Part shown: one piece after another, positions 10,138 to 17,931 of the stretch
Numbering within the stretch: position 1 is the stretch's first letter
How the letters are laid out: every line of letters starts with the position of its first letter
Assembly: GCA_025454175.1 (NCBI GenBank)
Contig: JALOOX010000006.1
Coordinates: forward strand, 1-64,000
DNA: 64,000 bases
DNA from: Syntrophobacteraceae bacterium
Lineage (GTDB): Bacteria; Desulfobacterota; Syntrophobacteria; Syntrophobacterales; Syntrophobacteraceae
Reading direction: 5' to 3'
The notes under the pieces: generated by a model
What the model saw: only the letters and a program-made list of their open reading frames with translations
What the model was told of the DNA's origin: nothing
Database searches by the model: none
Position numbers and translations under genes: made by a program

Positions 10138-10612
10138 TTTCGTCCCCTCCGTTGGTCCCGTTGCTCATTTTACGGATGCTCTTGCGCAGCTTGCCGGGTG
10201 TGACGTGGTGGGCGTACGCGTTGTTTTCCACCACCACGGGTCCGAGGGCGCAAGCCCCGAGGCAGTTCACGCACTCGACGGTGAAGGCCCCGTCATCGGT
10301 TGTATCACCGGGGTTGATCTTGAGCTGTCCCCGAACCTGGTCGATGAGAAGCCCCGAGCCCCGGACGTGACAGGCCGTCCCGGTGCAGATCGTGATGATG
10401 TTCCTGCCCCTTGGCTTGAGGGAGAACGCCTTGTAGAAGTTGGTGACGCGACAGACGTCGATGAGCGGCACACCAAGCTCCCGGGACACGATCCTCATGG
10501 CGTCTCCGGAGATGTATCCGCACTCATCCTGGATATCCTGCAACACCTCAATGAGCTGATGGGGCTGGCTCCGCCTCCCCTGCAAGATGGGCTCAAGCAC
10601 TGCATCGACCAT
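10124..10612 (-). CDS. NuoE/HndA-like thioredoxin-fold 2Fe-2S subunit
   Basis: CTGTACHVRGS ... CVNCLGACALGPVVVENN; start placed at the internal ATG 10612; overlaps the NuoF start by 14 nt. Confidence 0.92.
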   Translation of the reverse strand: MVDAVLEPILQGRRSQPHQLIEVLQDIQDECGYISGDAMRIVSRELGVPLIDVCRVTNFYKAFSLKPRGRNIITICTGTACHVRGSGLLIDQVRGQLKINPGDTTDDGAFTVECVNCLGACALGPVVVENNAYAHHVTPGKLRKSIRKMSNGTNGGDENAEG

Positions 10613-10749
10613 GTCGGGCTCCCTCCGCTTTCCGGGTTTGATGGTGGTTGTTGACCGGAGGCAATTTATTTGGTAGGCAGCCAGGGGTGAATACAATAAG
10701 AATACACACGGATTCCATATTTTTCATAGGCATTAAGTCGCCAGTTTCA

Positions 10750-10764
10750 TGCATATGATATGCA
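10750..10764. promoter_or_regulatory. Candidate operator palindrome TGCATAT-G-ATATGCA
   Basis: Perfect 7-bp arms with 1-nt centre, in the divergent intergenic region between nuoE-like (-) and luxR-like (+) genes. Confidence 0.4.
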
Positions 10765-10797
10765 CAACTCACATAGGGAATGGCAGAGAGGAGCTTC

Positions 10798-11763
10798 ATG
10801 TCCAACGGGAAGCCGCAAACGGCGAGAGAGGCCGGATCGACTCCATTCGGCCCCAATGAATGGACTTCTCGATACTGGAAAATCCCCCACGACCAGGACA
10901 TGCTCGAGCCGGTCAGGATCGCGTCGGCCCTTCGGGAGCGCATCAAGGAGCTGAACTGCCTTTACGGGATCGCTCAGCTGGCGGAGCGTTACTGCGAATC
11001 CATTGAAGAAATGCTCGCCCAGCTGGTGGAGTTTCTTCCTTTCTCATGGCAATTCCCCGAGGTGACCTGTGCGCGAATCGTCTTCGATGGAAGGACCTAC
11101 AAGAGCCGAGGATTCAGTATCAGTCCATGGCGGCAGGCGTCCCAGATTCTCGCCTACAACAAGCCGGTTGGGGAGCTTGCGATCTTCTACACCGAGGAGC
11201 GACCGCCGGCGGACGAGGGACCGTTCCTGAAGGAAGAGCGGATCATGCTGGACGAGGTGGCCCGCCGCATCGGGGCCATTGCGATCCGGCAAGCGGCCGA
11301 GCGTGAGCTTCAGGAGGCGAACAGGCAGCTGATGCTCGAGCGGAGCGCCCTGCAGGAGGCCAATGCGGCTCTGCGGACGGTCCTGGCCAAGATCGAGGAT
11401 GAGAAGCAAAGCATCCACAGGGACATGCAGGTCAACGTCGAAAGGGCTTTGATGCCACTGCTGCATGCTCTGGCCCTGGAGCTACCCAGGGAGAAGCGCA
11501 AGTACGTCGATATCCTGCGGAACAACCTCGAGGAGATCACGTCGCCATTCATGAGGAAGCTTTCGGGAATCCATCATGCACTCACCCAGACGGAGATCAA
11601 CATCTGCAACATGATCCGCAACGGGATGCGCACCAAGGAGATCGCCGAGCTCAGGGGCGTTTCCGTGGCGACAATCCACCGCCACCGGGAGCATATTCGG
11701 AGAAAGCTGAAGATCACCAATTCCGAGGTCAATCTCGAAACGCTGCTCAAGTCGATGTTCTAG
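10798..11763 (+). CDS. LuxR-type HTH transcriptional regulator
   Basis: C-terminal LTQTEINICNMIRNGMRTKEIAELRGVSVATIHRHREHIRRKLKI; coiled-coil centre; start at 10780 is also possible. Confidence 0.85.
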   Translation: MSNGKPQTAREAGSTPFGPNEWTSRYWKIPHDQDMLEPVRIASALRERIKELNCLYGIAQLAERYCESIEEMLAQLVEFLPFSWQFPEVTCARIVFDGRTYKSRGFSISPWRQASQILAYNKPVGELAIFYTEERPPADEGPFLKEERIMLDEVARRIGAIAIRQAAERELQEANRQLMLERSALQEANAALRTVLAKIEDEKQSIHRDMQVNVERALMPLLHALALELPREKRKYVDILRNNLEEITSPFMRKLSGIHHALTQTEINICNMIRNGMRTKEIAELRGVSVATIHRHREHIRRKLKITNSEVNLETLLKSMF

Positions 11764-11887
11764 CTTCCGACATTGCCGGAACGTCCTTCCCCGGGAATGC
11801 TACCTGGAAAACGGCAACCGCCAGACTCCCTTCCGTTCCTCGATGGAGCCTCTGTCGGTCAAGGCCTCTCCCCGGTGCCGGCGCCGG

Positions 11888-12742
11888 TCATGGCTCCCCG
11901 TCGGGGGGGGGATCCTGCCGCTTCTTCATGAAATCGTCCATCCTCAATATATTCGTGGGGGAGCCGACCTTCCGTCGATGCCGGTCGTTCTTCATCACCT
12001 CCATGGCCTGACGCAGCTCGTGATTGTTGTGGATGAGCTCCTCGATATCACCTTCGCGCTCGTCCCATTTCTGTCGCAGGTGAACCGGGTCGAGGGTGAA
12101 GCCGAGCAGGGCGCCGATGATCTCCAGGCAACGGGCCGAAGTCATCTCGTGGGGTCCCTGCAGATAGAAGGGCAGGTGCGTCCAGATGCTGAGGCAGCGC
12201 ATCTCCGTACCCCTTGTCGCCTCGAGAACTGCCGAATGGATGGAGCTCGGGCCGACGTAATCCGCCGGCCGGCACCCCAGCTCTCGAAGCTGGTTATAAG
12301 CCCCTGCGTCCTGAACGATGGCCGAAAGAACCACCTCATCGTGGAAGATCTGGTCGTAGAGGCTCCCGAGGAGGACGATCTCACGGCAGCCCCATCGCCT
12401 GAGAAGGCCGAGGAGATCGGCGGTGAAGCCTCTCCAGTCCCGTGACGGCTCCGGCCCGCTGCCGACGAGAAAGGGCTCCGTTTGACCGTATCGACCCCTG
12501 AGAAAGCGAAACGTCGGCCACTCGAGGGTTTTCAACTGTCCATGATGCACGTGAACAATGGGTCGGAGGGATTCGGTATGCCAGTGAGCCTCGAGGTTCC
12601 ATTCAGCCACCAGATCCAAGGGAACCATGCTTTTCAGCTCGGACAGGGTGAATTCAATCATTTCGCCGGCATCGGGCCACCCGGAGAAATGGAGCAGGGC
12701 ACGAGAAGCCCTGATGTCTTCCGAGTGCTCTTGAAGTCGCAT
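11888..12742 (-). CDS. PAC2 (proteasome-assembly-chaperone-like) family protein
   Basis: 284 aa; LHFSGWPDAGEM start, REIVLLGSLYDQ, ATRGTEMRCLSIWTHLPFYLQ typical of bacterial PAC2 proteins. Confidence 0.7.
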   Translation of the reverse strand: MRLQEHSEDIRASRALLHFSGWPDAGEMIEFTLSELKSMVPLDLVAEWNLEAHWHTESLRPIVHVHHGQLKTLEWPTFRFLRGRYGQTEPFLVGSGPEPSRDWRGFTADLLGLLRRWGCREIVLLGSLYDQIFHDEVVLSAIVQDAGAYNQLRELGCRPADYVGPSSIHSAVLEATRGTEMRCLSIWTHLPFYLQGPHEMTSARCLEIIGALLGFTLDPVHLRQKWDEREGDIEELIHNNHELRQAMEVMKNDRHRRKVGSPTNILRMDDFMKKRQDPPPDGEP

Positions 12743-12789
12743 GGCAGCTCCCCCGTGGTTCTCTGAAATACCGATGTCAGGTGCAATGG

Positions 12790-13476
12790 TCAGACGAGGC
12801 CCATGCGCTTCAGCTCAAGGAAGAGAGACTCGCAGTCCGAAGCCACCCAGTCCGCGCCGCTTCGCGCGAGATCATCCCATGATCCGCTTCCGCTGGCCAC
12901 GCCGGCCGTCAGAGTCCCGGCGCGCTTTCCCGTCTGAACATCCAGGGGATGATCCCCCACCATGAGGGAGCTTCCCGCCGCGGAGCCAAAATGGACCAGC
13001 GCCCGGCGCAGGTGCCCGGGGTCCGGCTTGACGCGCTCCACGTGATCCCTGGCCAGGAAGCACCCGCAGAAATCCTCCAGGTCCGGGAACACCATTCTGA
13101 CGGCGGCCTCGCAGTTCCTGGTGATGATGGCCGTATGGATTCCACTGTGCTCAAGCCGTCTCAGGAGAATGCGGGTGAAGGGAAAGAGTGCCCCTTCCCG
13201 TGAAGCCTGAAGCTCCATTTCGACGATCATGCGAGAAGCCCTGGACCGGAACTCGCCGGCTCCCTCCACCTGTCGACCGAGGATCCTGCTCTCGAGGGAA
13301 TCCACCCACTCCAGTACCGGCAGATCGGGATCGAGAATTTCCTCCAGGTATTCGGAGGCCATCAATGCCAGCCGCCGTTTCATGTGTCCAAAGTCCAGCC
13401 GAAGGTGAGCCAGGGTCCCGTCGAAGTCGAAAACAATGGTTTTGAGCCGTTTTCCGTCGATGCCGGTTTGCCGCAG
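12790..13476 (-). CDS. HAD-superfamily hydrolase, probable non-ATG start
   Basis: In-frame extension upstream of the ORF-track start encodes KTIVFDFDGTLAHLRLDFGH (HAD motif I); first plausible start is CTG at 13476; motifs TAIITRNCE, KPDPGHLRRAL, SLMVGDHPLDVQTGKRAG follow. Confidence 0.75.
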   Translation of the reverse strand: MRQTGIDGKRLKTIVFDFDGTLAHLRLDFGHMKRRLALMASEYLEEILDPDLPVLEWVDSLESRILGRQVEGAGEFRSRASRMIVEMELQASREGALFPFTRILLRRLEHSGIHTAIITRNCEAAVRMVFPDLEDFCGCFLARDHVERVKPDPGHLRRALVHFGSAAGSSLMVGDHPLDVQTGKRAGTLTAGVASGSGSWDDLARSGADWVASDCESLFLELKRMGLV

Positions 13477-13661
13477 GAGCTGATCCTTTCCTTTTCCCGG
13501 TTCCTTTTCCCTTGCCGAACGGGGGCGCGTTCATTATTGTGACCGCGCCTGTGAAGCGGTATGAGGCGCGAGGCCTCTATTCACACCATTCTCAGTTAAA
13601 TTAGGTCCCCCTGGGCCTGTGGGCAAGCCAAAACATAGGGGACATCATGGGATGAGGGGGC

Positions 13662-14645
13662 ATGGAGCAGGTGATACGCAAATTCAGCTTTGATGAAATG
13701 GTGGATCGGCTCATCGCTTTCAAGGTCCCCTATCATGACAACTACCTGGCCATGTATTCCAGCTGGTACGGGGGAATCGTGGTGGATCCGGCCCTCATGA
13801 TGGTTCCCGTCGATGACCATCTTGTCCACCGGGGAGATGGTGTTTTCGAGGCCTTCAAGTGCATCGGGGGCAGCATTTATGGGCTGGAGCGACACCTCGA
13901 CCGCCTCGAGAGGTCCGCGCGGGGGATTTTCATCGATCTTCCATGCGACCGTGGCACTCTGACCCGCATCATTCGGGCCACCGTCCGGGCGGCGGGGGCT
14001 CGCGACGCCATGATTCGGCTTTTCGTGTCCCGGGGGCCCGGCGGCTTTTCGACCAACCCTTACGAGTGCCCCGCCAGCCAGCTTTACGTGGTCTGCAGTC
14101 GTTTTCAGCCGACTCCGACCGAGAGGTACGAGAAGGGAGTGACCCTCAAGAGCAGCCATGTTCCCATCAAGAAAGCGTACCTGGCCAACATGAAAAGCTG
14201 CAACTACCTGCCCAACGTTCTCATGAAGAAGGAGGCGGAGGACGCGGGTGTGGATTACACCGTCTCCATCGACGACGAGGGGTTCCTGGGGGAGGGGTCC
14301 ACGGAAAACATCGGCATCATCACGCGGGATCGGGAGTTTCTGGTGCCGCGCTTCGACCGCGTTCTCCGAGGCACCACGATCACGCGTGTGATGGAGCTTG
14401 CCGCGGAGCTGGTCAACCGAGGGCAGTGGGCCCGGATCGGAGAGGCGGACATCACACCGGCTCAGGCTCATGAGGCTGCGGAGATCCTGGTCTTCGGAAC
14501 CTCATTCGACATTCTGCCCGTCGTGCGGTATGACGATCGCCCCATCGGCGACGGCAGGCCGGGACCCTGGGGGGCCCGGCTGCTGGAGCTTCTCCGGGCG
14601 GACATGGCGGGCTGTGACGAGATGCTGACACCGGTTGAGGATTGA
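13662..14645 (+). CDS. Class-IV (BCAT/ADCL-fold) PLP aminotransferase
   Basis: VHRGDGVFEAFKC, MKSCNYLPNVLMKKEAEDAGVDYTV, EGSTENIGI, LRGTTITRV. Confidence 0.88.
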   Translation: MEQVIRKFSFDEMVDRLIAFKVPYHDNYLAMYSSWYGGIVVDPALMMVPVDDHLVHRGDGVFEAFKCIGGSIYGLERHLDRLERSARGIFIDLPCDRGTLTRIIRATVRAAGARDAMIRLFVSRGPGGFSTNPYECPASQLYVVCSRFQPTPTERYEKGVTLKSSHVPIKKAYLANMKSCNYLPNVLMKKEAEDAGVDYTVSIDDEGFLGEGSTENIGIITRDREFLVPRFDRVLRGTTITRVMELAAELVNRGQWARIGEADITPAQAHEAAEILVFGTSFDILPVVRYDDRPIGDGRPGPWGARLLELLRADMAGCDEMLTPVED

Positions 14646-14649
14646 GTGC

Positions 14650-15261
14650 ATGGACAAAAGTCTTCGGGATTTCTGTCGGAAGACGGCCGGCCAGGTCTTT
14701 GAGGAGAGCATCCGGTTGAAACAGGCCGTGGCGCGGGCATCGACGGAGCTCATCGTGGACATGGCGGAGCTGGTGGCCCAGGCCTTCCGTGGGCATCACC
14801 GGCTGTTTCTGTTCGGGAACGGAGGCAGCGCCGCCGATGCCCAGCACCTGGCCGCCGAATTCGTCAACCGGTTCCAGCGGGAGCGCATCCCCCTGCCGGC
14901 CCTCGCGCTCACCGTCGACACGTCCATTCTGACCAGCATCAGCAACGACTACCACTTCGACGACATTTTCCTGAAGCAGCTCCAGGCCCTGGGGCAGCCG
15001 GGGGACGTGGCCCTGGGGATCAGCACCAGCGGGTCCTCTCCAAATGTCGTCAAGGCTCTCAAATGGGCCCGGGAGCACGGGCTCCACACCATGGGATGGG
15101 CCGGAGCGACCCTGGGTGAGATGGATACCTACTGCGATTTGATTCTCCATGTTCCTTCGCGGACCACCGCGCGCGTCCAGGAATGTCACATCACCGTCGC
15201 CCACATCCTGTGCGGCCTCACCGATGAGATCCTTTTCGGAAGCCAGGAGTTGCCTGCATGA
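14650..15261 (+). CDS. gmhA: Phosphoheptose isomerase (SIS domain)
   Basis: LFLFGNGGSAADAQHLAAEFVNRF, ISNDYHFDDIFLKQL, GISTSGSSPNVVKAL. Confidence 0.93.
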   Translation: MDKSLRDFCRKTAGQVFEESIRLKQAVARASTELIVDMAELVAQAFRGHHRLFLFGNGGSAADAQHLAAEFVNRFQRERIPLPALALTVDTSILTSISNDYHFDDIFLKQLQALGQPGDVALGISTSGSSPNVVKALKWAREHGLHTMGWAGATLGEMDTYCDLILHVPSRTTARVQECHITVAHILCGLTDEILFGSQELPA

Positions 15262-16232
15262 GCCGCAACGGACCGTCCGACATGTGGGAGCCGCTGAGCT
15301 TCGAAGGTCTCCAGACCACCAGTCTCATGGACCGCCCGAGCAAGGTCACCGTCGACGACTTCTGCAAGCCGTGGCAGCCGGGTGGAAGCGTGTCGCTCTT
15401 CATGGAGAGCCTTCCCGACATCCTGGCGGCAGCCTTTTTCAAGCAGGCTGTGGAGGCCATGGTGCGGGCTGTGCGGGGAGGGCGCACCCTGATTCTCGGG
15501 ATGGGAGCCCACCCCATCAAGGTGGGGCTCAATCCCGTCATGGTGGATGCTTTTCGGCGCGGGATTTTCACTGGCCTGGCCCTGAACGGGGCCGGCATCA
15601 TCCACGATGTTGAAGTGGCCCTGGCCGGAAAGACCTCCGAGGATGTGGCGGCCCACCTGGGCCACGGGAGCTTCGGGACCGCCCGGGAGACGGCGGAATT
15701 CATCCACGGCGCCATCGCCAAAGGCCATGCCGCGGGCTCGGTCGGGCTGGGGCAGGCGGTGGGAGAGCAGCTCCTCGAGATCGGGGCGCCCTACGCACAC
15801 TTGAGCCTCCTCGCCACCGCCGCCCGGCTGAACATGCCGGTGACCGTCCACGTGGCCCTGGGAACCGACATCATTCACATGCATCCCGCCATGGACGGGG
15901 CCGCCGTCGGGGCACTGAGCTTCAGGGACTTCCAGGTCTTCGCTCGCCTGGTCAGCACCCTGGAGTATGGTCTTTATCTGAACCTGGGCTCGGCGGTGAT
16001 CCTGCCCGAGGTTTTTCTCAAGGCGGTCAGCGTGGTGCGGAACCTGGGCTATTCCCTGGAGGGGCTCACGACCATCAACATGGATTTCCAGCGGCAGTAC
16101 CGCTCCCAGGTGAACGTGGTGGAGCGGCCGACGCATGGAGCCGGTACGGGCATCTCCCTCATCGGCCACCACGAGATCATGTTCCCCCTGCTCATGGCCG
16201 CCGTCATCGAAGGCTTGGCGAAGGAGGCTTGA
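15258..16232 (+). CDS. Conserved protein of uncertain function, possibly deoxyhypusine-synthase-like
   Basis: 324-aa ORF, ATGA overlap with gmhA; GGRTLILGMGAHPIKVGLNPVM, LNGAGIIHDVEVALAG, ALGTDIIHMHP. Confidence 0.6.
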   Translation: MSRNGPSDMWEPLSFEGLQTTSLMDRPSKVTVDDFCKPWQPGGSVSLFMESLPDILAAAFFKQAVEAMVRAVRGGRTLILGMGAHPIKVGLNPVMVDAFRRGIFTGLALNGAGIIHDVEVALAGKTSEDVAAHLGHGSFGTARETAEFIHGAIAKGHAAGSVGLGQAVGEQLLEIGAPYAHLSLLATAARLNMPVTVHVALGTDIIHMHPAMDGAAVGALSFRDFQVFARLVSTLEYGLYLNLGSAVILPEVFLKAVSVVRNLGYSLEGLTTINMDFQRQYRSQVNVVERPTHGAGTGISLIGHHEIMFPLLMAAVIEGLAKEA

Positions 16233-16233
16233 A

Positions 16234-16614
16234 ATGGCGACACCCATTCGCATCACGGCAGGTTCGGTGAGCGTCCGGGGCGAACTGGCGGATTCCCCCA
16301 CGGGCCTGGCCATCGCGGCTGCGCTGCCCATCCGTGGAGAGGCCCGCACCTGGGGAGACGAGATCTATTTCCCCATTGCGGTGGAGCAGAAGCTGGACGA
16401 CACCGCCGCCGAGGTTGTCGAAGTGGGGGATTTGGGTTATTGGCCAACCGGTAAGGCCTTCTGCATCTTTTTCGGGCCGACTCCGGCCAGCCGGGGCGAT
16501 GAGATCCGCCCGGCCAGCGCCGTCAACGTGGTCGGGAGGGTGATCGGGGATGCCCGGTCTTTCAAGGCCGTGGACGACGGAGAAGCCGTGGAGATCGAGG
16601 CTGCCGGTGAATGA
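16234..16614 (+). CDS. Cyclophilin-like fold (TM1367-type) protein
   Basis: ARTWGDEIYFPIAV, EVGDLGYWPTGKAFCIFFGPTP; start taken at internal ATG 16234. Confidence 0.75.
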   Translation: MATPIRITAGSVSVRGELADSPTGLAIAAALPIRGEARTWGDEIYFPIAVEQKLDDTAAEVVEVGDLGYWPTGKAFCIFFGPTPASRGDEIRPASAVNVVGRVIGDARSFKAVDDGEAVEIEAAGE

Positions 16615-16697
16615 TGCCCGGTTTCAGCGATCATTTCCCGGGGATCGGTGATGACTTGGGCGAACGGGACGTGGAGCCATTCAGGAGGTTGTTTGAA

Positions 16698-16934
16698 ATG
16701 CCCATTTACGAGTACGAATGCTGCCAGTGTTGTGAGAAGTTCGAGCGGCTGGTTTTCCGGAGCGACGAGCCCGTCAACTGCCCTCGGTGCGATTCGGAGA
16801 ACGTCCAGCGCGTGATGTCGGTGTGCGCCTTCAAGAGCGGCGGGGACAAGGGTGCCGCCAGCAGCCGTATGAGCACGTCGGCTTCTTCCTCCTGCGCCGG
16901 CTGCAGCGGGGGGAGCTGCAGCACCTGCCATTAG
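16698..16934 (+). CDS. FmdB-type zinc-ribbon protein
   Basis: MPIYEYECCQCCEKFERLV ... VNCPRCDSENVQRVMS, Cys/Ser-rich tail. Confidence 0.88.
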   Translation: MPIYEYECCQCCEKFERLVFRSDEPVNCPRCDSENVQRVMSVCAFKSGGDKGAASSRMSTSASSSCAGCSGGSCSTCH

Positions 16935-16970
16935 CCTTCTCTTGGCATCGAATGAATGGAATAGATCACA

Positions 16971-17909
16971 TTGGACCGCAGAGTATTGAGAATTGGAACG
17001 CGGGGAAGCCTTCTGGCCCTGACCCAGAGCGGATTCATCCAGAGGCGGATCGAGGAAGCCTGGCCGGACGTCAAGGTGGAGCTGACCGTCATCAAGACCA
17101 CGGGAGACAAGATCCAGGATGTCCCGCTGGCGAAGGTCGGCGGCAAGGGGCTCTTCGTCAAGGAGATCGAGGAGGCGCTCCTGGCCCGTGAGGTGGATCT
17201 CGCGGTGCACAGCATGAAGGATGTGCCCGCCGTGCTGCCGGGCGGCCTGATCATCGGAGTGGTTCCCGCCCGCGAGGACCCCAGGGATGTGCTCGTGACC
17301 CACAAGGGCAGTGGACTGACGGATCTTCCGCCGGCCGCCCGCGTCGGCAGCAGCAGCCTGCGCCGGGCTGCGCAGATCAGGGCTCATCGGCCGGACATCC
17401 TGGTGGAGAACCTCCGGGGCAACCTGGACACGCGGCTCCGGAAGCTCGATGACGGAATGTACGACGCCATCGTGCTGGCGGCGGCGGGACTCCACCGCAT
17501 GGGATGGCAGGACCGGATCACCGCTTACCTCGAAGTGGAGGATTTCCTTCCGGCTGTGGGGCAGGGGGCCCTGGGCCTGGAGCTTCGGGAGGATGACCAT
17601 GAGGTTCGGGAGCTTCTGGCTCCCTTGCATGATCAGGAAACGTCGATTGCGGTCCAGGCGGAAAGGAGCTTCCTCGAAACCCTCGAGGGCGGCTGCCAGG
17701 TTCCCATCGGAGGCCATGCCAGGGCGGTGGGAGACCGGCTGGAATTGACCGGGCTGGTCGCTTCGGTCGACGGATCGAAAATCTTCCGGATCACCCGGAC
17801 GGCGCCGAGGGACGAGGCCGTCCGCCTGGGCATCCAGGTGGCCGGGGAGCTGCTCGAGGCGGGGGCGCGCTCGATCCTGGACGAAGTCAATCGGGGTCTT
17901 AGCTGTTAG
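16971..17909 (+). CDS. hemC: Porphobilinogen deaminase (TTG start)
   Basis: LRIGTRGSLLALTQSG, KEIEEALLAREVDLAVHSMKDVP, VGSSSLRRAAQI, GGCQVPIGGHA. Confidence 0.96.
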   Translation: MDRRVLRIGTRGSLLALTQSGFIQRRIEEAWPDVKVELTVIKTTGDKIQDVPLAKVGGKGLFVKEIEEALLAREVDLAVHSMKDVPAVLPGGLIIGVVPAREDPRDVLVTHKGSGLTDLPPAARVGSSSLRRAAQIRAHRPDILVENLRGNLDTRLRKLDDGMYDAIVLAAAGLHRMGWQDRITAYLEVEDFLPAVGQGALGLELREDDHEVRELLAPLHDQETSIAVQAERSFLETLEGGCQVPIGGHARAVGDRLELTGLVASVDGSKIFRITRTAPRDEAVRLGIQVAGELLEAGARSILDEVNRGLSC

Positions 17910-17931
17910 CCATTAGCCATTAGCTAATGGC
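17906..17931. repeat. Heptamer repeat TTAGCCA x2 + TTAGCTA, ending in a 16-bp palindrome GCCATTAGCTAATGGC
   Basis: Direct reading 17906-17926 (repeat) and 17916-17931 (palindrome); contains the hemC stop codon. Confidence 0.8.
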
